A DNA stretch of 14,801 nucleotides from Bacteroidales bacterium. GTDB lineage: Bacteria > Bacteroidota > Bacteroidia > Bacteroidales > UBA932. The stretch covers positions 1 to 14,801 of the forward strand of contig SFJB01000029.1 in NCBI GenBank assembly GCA_004555145.1. Direction: 5' to 3'. This document shows, piece after piece, positions 1 through 8,894 of this stretch (positions within the stretch are counted from its first letter, which is position 1; each line of letters opens with the position of its first letter). The translations under genes and the position numbers were made by a program. Below the pieces are notes generated by a model. It had not been told where the DNA came from. It did no database searches and worked only from the letters and a program-made list of their open reading frames with translations.

Positions 1-3000
1 CACCTCACTGCAGCTGCGCCGCTACTTTACCGACCTGACGGACAAGTACTTCACAAGCTCCATCGCCCTCGTGCACTCGCGTTTTTCCACCAATACCTTT
101 CCGACCTGGAGTCTTGCTCAACCGTTCAGAATGATAGGCCACAACGGGGAAATCAACACGATACGAGGCAACCGTCTCTGGATTAAGGCCCGCGAGACCC
201 TGCTCCGCACCGATAAGCTGGGACGTGTCACCGATAACATCAGCCCGGTCGTGGAGCCCGGTATGAGCGACAGCGCTTCTTTCGACAACGTGCTGGAGTT
301 CTTCACTCGCGCCGGCTATTCCATCCCCCACGCCCTCTCGATGCTGGTGCCGGAGAGCTACAAGGAAGGTAACCCGTTGAATCACAAACTCAAAAGTTTC
401 TACGAATATCATTCCATCTTTATGGAACCGTGGGACGGACCTGCGACCATAATCTTTTCCGACGGCCGTTATGCCGGCGGAATGCTCGACCGCAACGGAC
501 TCAGACCGTGCCGCTATCTTGTGACCAAGGGCGGAATGTTGGTGATGGCCTCCGAGACAGGGGTGTGCGACATCCCTGCCGATCAGATAGCATCCAAAGG
601 CCGTCTCCGTCCCGGAAAGATAATGATGGTGGACACTCTCAAGGGAAAGATTCTGCGCGATGAAGAGATCAAGGCCGTCCTCAGCGACGCCCACCCGTAC
701 TCGGAGTGGCTGCACAGCGGCCGAATCGTGCTCAAAAACATACACAGCGGCCGCAAGGTTGAGCATTCACTCCCTGATTATCACAGACTTCTGCGCGCAT
801 TCAACTACAGCAAGGAGGATGTGGACCGCATTATAGTGCCTATGGCAACAGAGAGCGCCGAGCCGCTCTACGCTATGGGAGACGATACCCCGCTTTCCGT
901 GCTGTCCGAGAAGCCGCAGCGTTTCTTCAACTACTTCAAGCAGAAGTTCGCGCAGGTCACCAACCCTCCTATCGACTCCATACGCGAGAGCACGGTGATG
1001 TCTCTGACCAGCTACATCGGTGCCGTGAAAGGCGACATACTCACCCCTTCGTCGGATTTGTGCAAAGTGGTGAAACTCAGCTCTCCCATACTCTCCAATG
1101 CGGAACTGGAGACCTTGCGCAACCTCAGATACAAGGGTTTCCGTACCATCACCCTGCCTATGCTCTTCGAGGCTGAAGGAGGGGAGAAGGCGCTGGAAGC
1201 TGCCCTGTCCTCCCTGTGCAAGGATGCCATCAAGGCTGTGGATGACGGCTACAACTACATCATAATCAGCGACCGCAACGTGGACAGCACCCACGCCCCT
1301 ATTCCGTCGCTGCTTGCGACGGCGGCGGTGCACCACCACCTCATCCACAGCATGAAGCGTTCGCAGACTGCTATTATCGTGGAGTCTGCGGAAGTGTGCG
1401 AGGTCATGCACGTGGCGCTGCTGGTGGGCTACGGTGCGAGTGCCGTCAACCCGTATATGACTTTTGCGATACTGGACGACCTGGTGAAACGCAAGGCGAT
1501 TCAGCTCGATTACCCCGCCGCAGAGGAACATTATGTCAAGGCTGTGGACAAGGGTATGCTCAAGATACTCTCCAAGATGGGTATTTCAACCATAAGAAGC
1601 TACCGCGGCGCGGCCCTGTTCGAGAACCTGGGCGTGAGCCAGGAGGTGCTGGACAAGTATATGGGCGGAGGCATTTCACAGATAGGTGGCGTGAGCCTCA
1701 GCGACATAGCTTCCGACGTACTCAGAGCCCACAGGGCGGCATTCGGGGAAGCTGAAGTGACGCAGGAGCTCGAGGATCTCGGCCTGTATGCTTACCGCAA
1801 GGGTGGGGAAACGCACGCGTGGGAGCCGTCCAGGGTGCGCCTGCTGCAGAAGGCGGTGCGGGAGAACGATTACGAAGCCTTCAAGCAGTTCAGCGCGGCT
1901 TCCGAAAACAGGACTGCGCCTAAGTACCTGCGTGACCTGATGGAAATAGAGAGCGACAGGCAGCCTATAGACATATCCGAGGTCGAGAGTGAGGAAAGCC
2001 TGATGAAACGTTTCGTGACTGAGGCAATCTCATTCGGAGCAATCAGCAAGGAGGCCCACGAGACCATAGCGCGGGCGATGAATTCCATTGGAGGACAGAG
2101 CAATACAGGCGAGGGCGGAGAAGATCCTGAACGCCAGATTCCGCTTCCCGACGGCAGCTCTGCGCGCAGTGCCGTGAAGCAGGTGGCATCTGGCCGTTTC
2201 GGCGTGGACGCGGAATACCTCATAAGTGCAGACGAAATACAGATCAAGGTCGCCCAGGGCGCAAAGCCGGGCGAGGGCGGACAGTTGCCGGGATTCAAGG
2301 TTAACGAGCTCATCGCGAAGACGCGCCACAGCGTGCCTGGAATTACCCTGATTTCACCTCCACCTCACCACGACATCTACTCTATCGAAGACCTGGCACA
2401 ACTCATCTACGATCTCAAGAATATCAATTCCGATGCACGCATAAGCGTGAAACTTGTTTCTGAGGCAGGTGTGGGCACGATTGCGGCAGGAGTGGCGAAA
2501 GCCAAGGCCGACGTGATCCTAATCAGCGGCGGCGACGGAGGCACGGGTGCGAGCCCGGCAAGTTCCGTGAAACACACCGGCAGCCCAGCGGAGACCGGAC
2601 TTGCGCAGGTGCAGCAGACCCTGGTGGTGAACGGTTTGCGCGGAAAGGTGCGTCTCCAGGTGGATGGAGGCCTCAAGACGGCGCGCGACGTGCTTTTCAT
2701 GGCAATGCTCGGAGCCGAGGAGTTCGGCTTCGGTACGGCATCTATGGTATCGCTAGGCTGCCTTGTGTGCCGCAATTGCAACAAAAACATCTGCCCTGTG
2801 GGCATTGCTACTCAAAGTCCTGAGCTCAGGGCAAAGTTCGCCGGGAAGAAAGAAGATCTGGAAAACTACTTCCGCTTTATAGCCAGGCAGTTGCGTGAGT
2901 ATCTCGCCCTTATGGGCTACAGCAGCCTCCAGGAACTTATCGGCCGCGCCGACCTGCTCCATAAGCGCAGTTATCCTCAGGAGTCAAAGGCGGCGAAAGT

Positions 3001-3862
3001 CTCACTTGACAGGGTGCTCTACATACCTGATGAGGCAAAGGACAACGACCGTACCTGCACGCTTGGCCACGATTCTGCCGTGCTCTGCGCCAAGGACCTG
3101 GAAGTGATGCAGATGATACGACCTGCCATAGATTCTGCCCGCAAGGTGAGTCTGGGCGTGCAGATACTTAACACCGACCGTAGTGTGGGTGCGATGATCA
3201 GCGGAACGGTGACCAAGCTCTACGGAGGCAAGGGCCTGCCTGATGACTGCATCACGATAAGCTATCGCGGTTCGGCGGGGCAGAGTTTCGGAGCCTTCCT
3301 TTGCCGGGGCCTCACTTTCCGCCTGGAGGGTGATGCCAACGACTATATGGGTAAGGGTCTTTGCGGAGGGCGGATAATAGTCACTCCGGATCCGGATGCC
3401 CAGTTCAAGGCGGAGGATAATATCATTGCCGGCAATACCATAGGCTACGGTGCAACATCCGGTGAGATGTTTATCAACGGAATGGTGGGCGAGCGCTTCT
3501 GCGTCCGGAACAGCGGTGCCAATGCCGTGGTTGAGGGCGTGGGTGACCATTGCTGCGAGTATATGACCGGAGGCAGGGTTGTGGTGCTTGGCAAGACAGG
3601 ACGCAACTTCGCTGCAGGTATGAGCGGTGGCATCGCTTATGTGTGGAACCCGGACGGAGATTTCGATTTCTACTGCAATATGGATATGGTTGAACTCAGC
3701 CTGCTCGAAAGCGAAGAGGACAGGGCAGAGGTCAAGGGTCTTATCCAGGCGCATATGGAAAGAACGGGAAGCCCTCTGGCTTCCCGCATACTGTCGGAGT
3801 GGGATTCCCACGCCGCTGAATTCATCAAGGTTCTTCCTGTGGATTACAAGAAGCTGCTGTAG
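1..3862 (+). CDS. gltB: Glutamate synthase large subunit (GltB), 5'-truncated by window edge
   Basis: Makes two glutamates from glutamine and 2-oxoglutarate in the cytoplasm; electrons arrive through a small subunit or ferredoxin. The reading frame is open from base 2 and gives 1286 visible residues. Full GltB is about 1500, so roughly 200 residues are missing, including the N-terminal catalytic Cys of the glutaminase domain. Numbering from the codon at base 2: the glutaminase remainder contains HSRFSTNTFPTW and HNGEINTIRGN, a central domain follows, and the FMN/synthase domain runs from about 640 to 1010 with GGQSNTGEGGEDPER, AKPGEGGQLPG and SGGDGGTGASP. The Fe-S loop has Cys920, Cys926 and Cys931 in the family spacing C-x5-C-x4-C, followed by PVGIATQ, plus an extra Cys923. 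The C-terminal GXGXG-type domain (glycine-rich, YGGKGLPDD and SGGIAYVWNPDGDF) ends normally in DYKKLL. No gltD follows; the next gene is convergent and its stop codon abuts this one. Identity is certain; electron donor type cannot be read. Confidence 0.97.
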   Translation, partial: TSLQLRRYFTDLTDKYFTSSIALVHSRFSTNTFPTWSLAQPFRMIGHNGEINTIRGNRLWIKARETLLRTDKLGRVTDNISPVVEPGMSDSASFDNVLEFFTRAGYSIPHALSMLVPESYKEGNPLNHKLKSFYEYHSIFMEPWDGPATIIFSDGRYAGGMLDRNGLRPCRYLVTKGGMLVMASETGVCDIPADQIASKGRLRPGKIMMVDTLKGKILRDEEIKAVLSDAHPYSEWLHSGRIVLKNIHSGRKVEHSLPDYHRLLRAFNYSKEDVDRIIVPMATESAEPLYAMGDDTPLSVLSEKPQRFFNYFKQKFAQVTNPPIDSIRESTVMSLTSYIGAVKGDILTPSSDLCKVVKLSSPILSNAELETLRNLRYKGFRTITLPMLFEAEGGEKALEAALSSLCKDAIKAVDDGYNYIIISDRNVDSTHAPIPSLLATAAVHHHLIHSMKRSQTAIIVESAEVCEVMHVALLVGYGASAVNPYMTFAILDDLVKRKAIQLDYPAAEEHYVKAVDKGMLKILSKMGISTIRSYRGAALFENLGVSQEVLDKYMGGGISQIGGVSLSDIASDVLRAHRAAFGEAEVTQELEDLGLYAYRKGGETHAWEPSRVRLLQKAVRENDYEAFKQFSAASENRTAPKYLRDLMEIESDRQPIDISEVESEESLMKRFVTEAISFGAISKEAHETIARAMNSIGGQSNTGEGGEDPERQIPLPDGSSARSAVKQVASGRFGVDAEYLISADEIQIKVAQGAKPGEGGQLPGFKVNELIAKTRHSVPGITLISPPPHHDIYSIEDLAQLIYDLKNINSDARISVKLVSEAGVGTIAAGVAKAKADVILISGGDGGTGASPASSVKHTGSPAETGLAQVQQTLVVNGLRGKVRLQVDGGLKTARDVLFMAMLGAEEFGFGTASMVSLGCLVCRNCNKNICPVGIATQSPELRAKFAGKKEDLENYFRFIARQLREYLALMGYSSLQELIGRADLLHKRSYPQESKAAKVSLDRVLYIPDEAKDNDRTCTLGHDSAVLCAKDLEVMQMIRPAIDSARKVSLGVQILNTDRSVGAMISGTVTKLYGGKGLPDDCITISYRGSAGQSFGAFLCRGLTFRLEGDANDYMGKGLCGGRIIVTPDPDAQFKAEDNIIAGNTIGYGATSGEMFINGMVGERFCVRNSGANAVVEGVGDHCCEYMTGGRVVVLGKTGRNFAAGMSGGIAYVWNPDGDFDFYCNMDMVELSLLESEEDRAEVKGLIQAHMERTGSPLASRILSEWDSHAAEFIKVLPVDYKKLL

Positions 3863-6800
3863 CTACTTGCCTATTGTTTTAAGCATCTCAGCCACAGCTG
3901 CTTCCAATTGCTTGTCTTCACCTCTCAGGGTGGAGGCAGGGTCGTTGTAAACCTCTATGTCCGGCTCGATCTGATGATTTTCGATGAAGCATTTCTCGGC
4001 CACTGACCAGGTACCCACCTGAGGGATGCCGAAGACGAGGCTGTTGTCGATGAGAGTCTCCCACCATACTGCGGTCATTGTCCCCGGAACCGGCGCTCCG
4101 ATGAGCTTGCCTATTCCCAGCATCTTATATGCGTAAGGGGTGCCGGACGCATCTGAATAATTGTCTTCGCCCACGAGCATGCAGGACGGCTTGTTCCATT
4201 TTGTGAAAGGCTCATCGCCAATGTATTGACCGCGAGGGATGTACTGGTTGTAGAGTGTGCCGTTAAGGAAGGTGATGACGTCATCGTGGAGCCATCCGCC
4301 TCCGTTGTGGCGCGTGTCCACGATAAGCGCTTCGCATTTGCGGTACTTGCCCAGGGCCTTGGAGAACATCTCTCTGAAACTCGGGGAATCCATACCTTCG
4401 ATGTGGATGTAACCTATTCTGCCACCGGACAGCTCTTCCACCATCTTCTCGCGCTGGCGCACCCACCTGCGGTAGAGGGTGCTGCTTTCTGAACTTGACG
4501 GAGTTACGAACAGTTCCTCGCTCTTGCGCTCTCCGGCCTTGCGTACGCTTATGGCTATGAGTTTGCCTGCCTTGTCGTCGAGCAGGGCCAGTTTGTCCTC
4601 GCCTGCCTTTATTTCGTGTCCTTCTATGGATTCGATGATGTCTCCCGCCTTGATTTCAGGGTCTGCGTAAGAGAGCACACCGCCCGGGAGCACTTCCTTG
4701 ATGCGCAGGCCGTCACCGGCATAATTCTCGTCATAGAGCACGCCGAGATAGCCCCTGTTGCGGCTGGAAGGATACCTGTAACGGGCTCCGGTGTGTGAGC
4801 CGTTGAGCTCTCCCAGCATTTCGGAAAGGAGATCCTGGAAGTCGAAGTTGTTGTTGATGTGAGGGAGGAAGGCGGCGTAGTTGTCGTGGTAGTAGTCCCA
4901 ATCCGTGCCGTGCAGGTCCTCGAGGTAGAACTTCTCCTTGACCTGCTTCCATATATGCTCGAACATGTACTCCCTTTCCTGCTCAGGCTTGTACTCGAAT
5001 TCGCCCGAGTAGCTGATATATTCAAGCTTGCCGGAAGGGAGGGAGAGTTTGGTAATTCCGCGTCCTGAGAGTGCGTAGAGGTATTTGCCGTCTCCGGATG
5101 GGATGAAGCTGCCGGATACGCCCTTGGTGAGCACGCTTACGCTGCCTTCCTGGAGATCCCTGACGCAAAGGTCGTATCCTTTCTCGAGCCTCTGGGTGAA
5201 GTAGAGCTTCTTACCGTCAGGACTGAGGTAGTGGTCGCCCATCATATTTGAGTTGGGGGTAAGCCTGCGTATGCGGTCGTCTCTGGAGTCGAGCTGAAGC
5301 TCGAGCTTCTCGATGCGGTTCTTGGCCTTGTCAAGGGAATCCTTTTTCTCCTCTTTCTTCTCGGCCTTGGCTTCCTTGTCGCTCTTGAGCAGTTCGGCTA
5401 TGCTGATGTCCTCCTTGCTGCGTCCGAATTCGGAGTAGGCCTTGGCATCGAAGAACATGATGAAAATGTCGCTCTCGGCACCCCAGCTTCCGTGGCTGCG
5501 ATAGCCGTTCTTGTCTGATTCCCAGGTCATTGCCTTGCCTCCAAGCGCCCATTTGAAGTTGCCGTCGGAGTAGCCGCTTCGGGTGAGGTCCGTGATTTCG
5601 CCGCTTTCAATGTCTATGAGAGCCACGTCGGAATTGTTCCAGCCTCCGTCAGCCTGCCAGTTGCAGAGTATGTAGTGGCTGTCAGGGCTCCATTCGAATC
5701 CCTGGTCGCCGTCGCTGTAGGAGTAGTTCACTCCCTTGAAGAGGGACTTCTCCTTGCCGCTCTTTATATTCTTGATTACCAGTTCCGTGCGGTCGCGGTA
5801 GTAGGCTACCCACTTGCCGTCAGGGGATACGTCCGGCTGGAAACAGGTTTCTCCCGGGGTAGATACGAGCTCCTCCTTGATCTTGGTGGCGTAGGTGAAG
5901 AGTTTGTCTTCCTTGCGCTCGAGGGAACTCTTCCATACTCCCCAGTGACCGTTGCGCTCAGCCGAGTAGTAGAGTTCGCGTCCGTCAGGGGAGAACTCCA
6001 CGTTGCGCTCCTGCTCCGGGGTGTTGGTGATGCGGCGGGTGGTGCGGTAGTCTGCCGATGTGACGAATACATCGCCCCTGAGCACTATCGCCATCTCCTT
6101 GCCGTCAGGTGATACAGCCAGTGAATTGGCTCCGCTGGAGAGGTTCATCTTCTGCAATTTGCGCTCGCTTTCGTCGCGCTTGAGGCTGATTTGAAGCTTT
6201 TTCGGTGACTCTCCCTCTCGCATGGTGTAGATGTCTCCGTTGCAGGAGTATGCCAGCAGACCGTCCCCGGATACTGAGAGGAACCGGACAGGGTTGCGGG
6301 TCTCAAAACTCAACTGTACGCTGACCTCAGGCCTGGAAAGGCTGCTCCGGTATATGTTGGAGGTCTTGCCGTCCCTTTCGCTGAGGTAATAGAAAGTGTC
6401 TCCGTCGGCTGCGAATACCGGATTGCGGTCCTCGCCCTTGAAGTCGCTGAGTTTGGTGAAACTGCTCTTTGGACTAATGCTGAGGCCTTCACCTGCAGGC
6501 GGAATGCAAATCCATATATCGCGGGTGACGGATGAGGTGTGGTGCTTGCGAAGAGGATCCTCGTAGCCTTTATAGTCCTCATACAGAATCGCTCCCGCGC
6601 CATTGACGCTTAAGGCTCCCATAGGCAGGGAACTGAGCAGACGGGGTATGCCTCCTTCAGTGCTGCAGCTGTAGAGCTGGGAACTGCCCGGGAAACCGTC
6701 GTAATCGTCACTGATCAGGGCTGCGTTGTAGGCGCTGAAAAGCACGGTGCCGTCGGCAAGTACGGCGAGAGGAGTTTCGTTGCCGGGAAGGGAGGTGAGC

Positions 6801-7108
6801 CGCTTGAGACTGCCTCCGTCAGCGGAGCAGATGTACAGGTCCTTGCTGCCTTCCCTGTAGGAAGCGAATACTATGCTTTTGCCGTCAGCAGTCCACAGAG
6901 GCTCGGAGTCGTAGGCTGGGTTGGAACTGAGCTGGACTGCTTCTCCGCCTTGGGTGCTGACTTTGTAAATGTCTCCCATGTAGCTGAAAGCCAGAGACTT
7001 TCCGTCAGGAGAGATGCTGTTCCGACGAATCCAGGACGGATTCTGGGCTGCGGCGCCGAGACTGATCGAGAGCAGCAGCGCTGCAAATGATGTTCTTTTG
7101 AATGACAT
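3863..7108 (-). CDS. Tricorn-type protease, S41 family with PDZ domain, exported
   Basis: A 1081-residue homologue of the tricorn core protease, which degrades oligopeptides. The ATG at 7108 begins a clear signal peptide (MSFKRTSFAALLLSISLGAAAQ), so the protein is probably periplasmic; a longer frame starts at TTG 7135 and would put extra residues before the signal. Residues about 25-680 carry repeated SPDGK-type blades of WD40-like beta-propellers, interrupted by a Lys/Glu-rich, probably helical stretch at about 573-612. A helical region follows with ELNGSHTGARY, in which Ser771-His772 match the catalytic SH pair of tricorn. A PDZ domain lies at about 783-860 (GYLGVLYDEN, DPEIKAGDIIESI). The C-terminal S41 domain contains NYSDASGTPYAY, with Ser985 the likely nucleophile, and GTMTAVWWETLID. 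Residue roles come from family comparison from memory. All expected parts are present, so it should be active. Its stop directly abuts the gltB stop, and it diverges from the M49-like operon. Confidence 0.93.
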   Translation of the reverse strand: MSFKRTSFAALLLSISLGAAAQNPSWIRRNSISPDGKSLAFSYMGDIYKVSTQGGEAVQLSSNPAYDSEPLWTADGKSIVFASYREGSKDLYICSADGGSLKRLTSLPGNETPLAVLADGTVLFSAYNAALISDDYDGFPGSSQLYSCSTEGGIPRLLSSLPMGALSVNGAGAILYEDYKGYEDPLRKHHTSSVTRDIWICIPPAGEGLSISPKSSFTKLSDFKGEDRNPVFAADGDTFYYLSERDGKTSNIYRSSLSRPEVSVQLSFETRNPVRFLSVSGDGLLAYSCNGDIYTMREGESPKKLQISLKRDESERKLQKMNLSSGANSLAVSPDGKEMAIVLRGDVFVTSADYRTTRRITNTPEQERNVEFSPDGRELYYSAERNGHWGVWKSSLERKEDKLFTYATKIKEELVSTPGETCFQPDVSPDGKWVAYYRDRTELVIKNIKSGKEKSLFKGVNYSYSDGDQGFEWSPDSHYILCNWQADGGWNNSDVALIDIESGEITDLTRSGYSDGNFKWALGGKAMTWESDKNGYRSHGSWGAESDIFIMFFDAKAYSEFGRSKEDISIAELLKSDKEAKAEKKEEKKDSLDKAKNRIEKLELQLDSRDDRIRRLTPNSNMMGDHYLSPDGKKLYFTQRLEKGYDLCVRDLQEGSVSVLTKGVSGSFIPSGDGKYLYALSGRGITKLSLPSGKLEYISYSGEFEYKPEQEREYMFEHIWKQVKEKFYLEDLHGTDWDYYHDNYAAFLPHINNNFDFQDLLSEMLGELNGSHTGARYRYPSSRNRGYLGVLYDENYAGDGLRIKEVLPGGVLSYADPEIKAGDIIESIEGHEIKAGEDKLALLDDKAGKLIAISVRKAGERKSEELFVTPSSSESSTLYRRWVRQREKMVEELSGGRIGYIHIEGMDSPSFREMFSKALGKYRKCEALIVDTRHNGGGWLHDDVITFLNGTLYNQYIPRGQYIGDEPFTKWNKPSCMLVGEDNYSDASGTPYAYKMLGIGKLIGAPVPGTMTAVWWETLIDNSLVFGIPQVGTWSVAEKCFIENHQIEPDIEVYNDPASTLRGEDKQLEAAVAEMLKTIGK

Positions 7109-7166
7109 ATTTGTGAGATTTATCTTTTCCAACAACGCTGCAATTTAGAAAATATCTACGAAAAAT

Positions 7167-7174
7167 CAAATATT
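7167..7174 (-). promoter_or_regulatory. Possible -7 promoter element for the tricorn-type protease gene
   Basis: Read on the - strand this is AATATTTG, seven of eight matches to the Bacteroidetes -7 consensus TAnnTTTG, about 58 bases upstream of the ATG at 7108. No clean TTTG -33 element is found at the usual distance (an ATTG lies at 7193-7196). It is the best candidate in the divergent region but weak. Confidence 0.25.
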
Positions 7175-7250
7175 GGCAGGTAATGAGAAAGTCAATCGCT
7201 GCTATCGAAACAAACAATAACCAAGCCTATTTAATTATTGAAATTAATTA

Positions 7251-7258
7251 TACCTTTG
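7251..7258 (+). promoter_or_regulatory. Bacteroidetes -7 promoter element for the M49-like lipoprotein operon
   Basis: TACCTTTG is a perfect match to the TAnnTTTG -7 element recognised by the Bacteroidetes primary sigma factor. It ends 34 bases before the ATG at 7293, which predicts a 5' leader of roughly 25-30 bases. The sequence upstream is very AT-rich (7228-7252). A perfect TTTG -33 box at 19-21 bases is not seen, which is common in these promoters. Confidence 0.6.
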
Positions 7259-7292
7259 CGGCGCAAATAATGTGGTTAGTTAACTGTAATTT

Positions 7293-8894
7293 ATGAAAAA
7301 AACCATTTTGATGGCAGCTGTGGCTGCTACGGTTCTCGCAGCTTGCAGCGAGAAGAAAAACAGCAACGGCGATTATGCCAAATATGCAAGTGTCAACATC
7401 GGTACCGAGAATACGGCTTATATCGATGCCATTTCAATCTATGGGAAAGAGGTGCTCAATCTCTACCGCTTCGCCGCTATGGAAGCCGACAACATCTACT
7501 GGAAGCAGGTGTTCGGTGACAAGCAAACTCTGGAGAGCCTCGAAGACCCTCAGCAGCGCGAATATGCAATGATTAACTACGGCCCTTGGGACAAGATCAG
7601 CGGCAAGAGTTTCGTGGAAGGCTTCGCAAATGAGCCTGCAGGCCGTCTTTTCTACCCTTCCGATATGAGCGTGGAGGAGTGGGAAGAGTTTGACGATCCT
7701 GACAAGTCAAGCCCATATACACTTATCAAAAGGGATGTTGACGGGTCGCTGAAGACTGTGTGGTATCACGACGAATACAAGGACAATATAAATAAAATCT
7801 GCGATTACCTCAAGGCGGCTGCAGACCTCACCATAGTTCCCAGCGTGAGGGAGTATCTGCTCGCCAAGATCGACGGTCTGCGCAGCGACTCATATGAGCA
7901 GAGTGCAATCAAGTGGCTGGAGATGGGCGACAGCAAGATGGATCTTGTACTGGGACCTAACGAAAGCAGCGACGATCACCTGCACGGAATCAAGCGTTCA
8001 TACAGCGCCTATGTGGTGCTGAAGAACCTTGAACGCACCGAGCAGATGCGCAAGTTCAGCGCTATGATGCCTGAGCTCCAGGCAGCTCTTCCTTGCCAGG
8101 AGAAGTACAAGGGCTTCAATCCTGGATCAGCTTCCACAATCTATGTTTGCGATGCCCTCTATTACGCAGGAGCTGCAAACTGCGGCATCAAGGACATAGC
8201 AATCAGCCTTCCTTTCGACACCAAGGTCCAGGAGGAAATGGGTACTCGCTGCATACTTATGCAGAACGTTATTTCCGCCAAGTTCAACGGTATTCTCATT
8301 CCTACCGCTGACCTTATCATCAGCGATGCGGACCGTGACCACGTCAATGACAAGGCCTTCTTCTGGAATGTGGCTTTCCGCGAGGTTGCCCACGGCCTTG
8401 GAGTCAAGAATACCCTGGACGGGCGACCTGTAGCCGCCGCCCTTGACAATATGGCTGATGTTGTCGAAGAGGTGAAAGCCCTTGCGATGGGACCTTACTT
8501 TGCAGCTGATGTAATCAACAGATATGAGGTGAACGATATCGTGACCGCCAACGATTGCTATGCAACCTTCCTCACCGCTCTTCTTCGTTCAGCCCGTTTC
8601 GGTACCGAGGAGTATGTGGGCAAGGCCAATGTCATCTGCTACAACTATCTCAAGCAGCGCGGTGCCTTCGAACGTCATCAGGATGCCTGCTACTACATCG
8701 ACTACGCCGCTTTTGCCGAGGCACTGAAGTCTCTTGTGACCGAGGTTCTCGAGATTCAGGGCAATGGAGATTACCAGGCTGCAGCAGAGTTCGTGAAGAA
8801 ATACGAGATGATTGACAAGGATCTCAATTCAGATGTATTCAATATGATGCTGGAGGGCATTCCTGTAGACGTGAAATTCAATTTCGTATGGTAA
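7293..8894 (+). CDS. M49 (dipeptidyl peptidase III)-like lipoprotein with degenerate zinc site
   Basis: A 533-residue protein of the short, pentapeptide-motif branch of peptidase family M49, whose active members are zinc dipeptidyl peptidases. The N-terminus is a lipoprotein signal with lipobox LAAC (Cys18), so it is probably anchored in the outer or inner membrane facing the periplasm. Family landmarks in order: YGPWDKI near residue 96, DLVLGPNES, YYAGAANCG, AISLPFDTKVQ, then AFREVAHGLGVKNTL at 361-375, VVEEVKALAMG at 390-400, RFGTEEYVGKANVICYNY at 433-450 and a normal C-terminus with IPVDVKF. Active relatives, as I recall them, read HEVAH, EEGKAD and SAHGKANMIRF. Here the first zinc His is Arg363 (codon CGC), the Asp after EExKA is Leu397, and the conserved His and Arg of the third motif are Val442 and Cys449. 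Glu364, His367, Glu392 and Glu393 remain. The frame is intact, so this looks like a maintained non-catalytic homologue. First gene of an operon with the transporter. Confidence 0.88.
   Translation: MKKTILMAAVAATVLAACSEKKNSNGDYAKYASVNIGTENTAYIDAISIYGKEVLNLYRFAAMEADNIYWKQVFGDKQTLESLEDPQQREYAMINYGPWDKISGKSFVEGFANEPAGRLFYPSDMSVEEWEEFDDPDKSSPYTLIKRDVDGSLKTVWYHDEYKDNINKICDYLKAAADLTIVPSVREYLLAKIDGLRSDSYEQSAIKWLEMGDSKMDLVLGPNESSDDHLHGIKRSYSAYVVLKNLERTEQMRKFSAMMPELQAALPCQEKYKGFNPGSASTIYVCDALYYAGAANCGIKDIAISLPFDTKVQEEMGTRCILMQNVISAKFNGILIPTADLIISDADRDHVNDKAFFWNVAFREVAHGLGVKNTLDGRPVAAALDNMADVVEEVKALAMGPYFAADVINRYEVNDIVTANDCYATFLTALLRSARFGTEEYVGKANVICYNYLKQRGAFERHQDACYYIDYAAFAEALKSLVTEVLEIQGNGDYQAAAEFVKKYEMIDKDLNSDVFNMMLEGIPVDVKFNFVW

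Noticed and set aside
5..1531. Two long - strand frames (253 and 254 residues) back to back opposite gltB
   Set aside because: They are His- and Arg-rich, have no recognisable motif, and lie antisense to an unmistakable GltB reading frame. They are shadows of GC-rich codon use.
3002..3811. A 269-residue - strand frame opposite the gltB 3' end
   Set aside because: It is antisense to the conserved GXGXG domain, with His-rich composition and no family signature.
4800..7040. Repeated DNA motif resembling GCCGTCAGGGGA across the protease gene
   Set aside because: These are the codons of the repeated SPDGK turns of beta-propeller blades, not a CRISPR array or regulatory repeat; spacing and flanks vary with the protein.
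7109..7135. Upstream TTG start at 7135 adding nine residues to the tricorn-type protease
   Set aside because: The ATG at 7108 places the Lys/Arg directly before the hydrophobic signal segment, as expected, and TTG would be an unusual start here.
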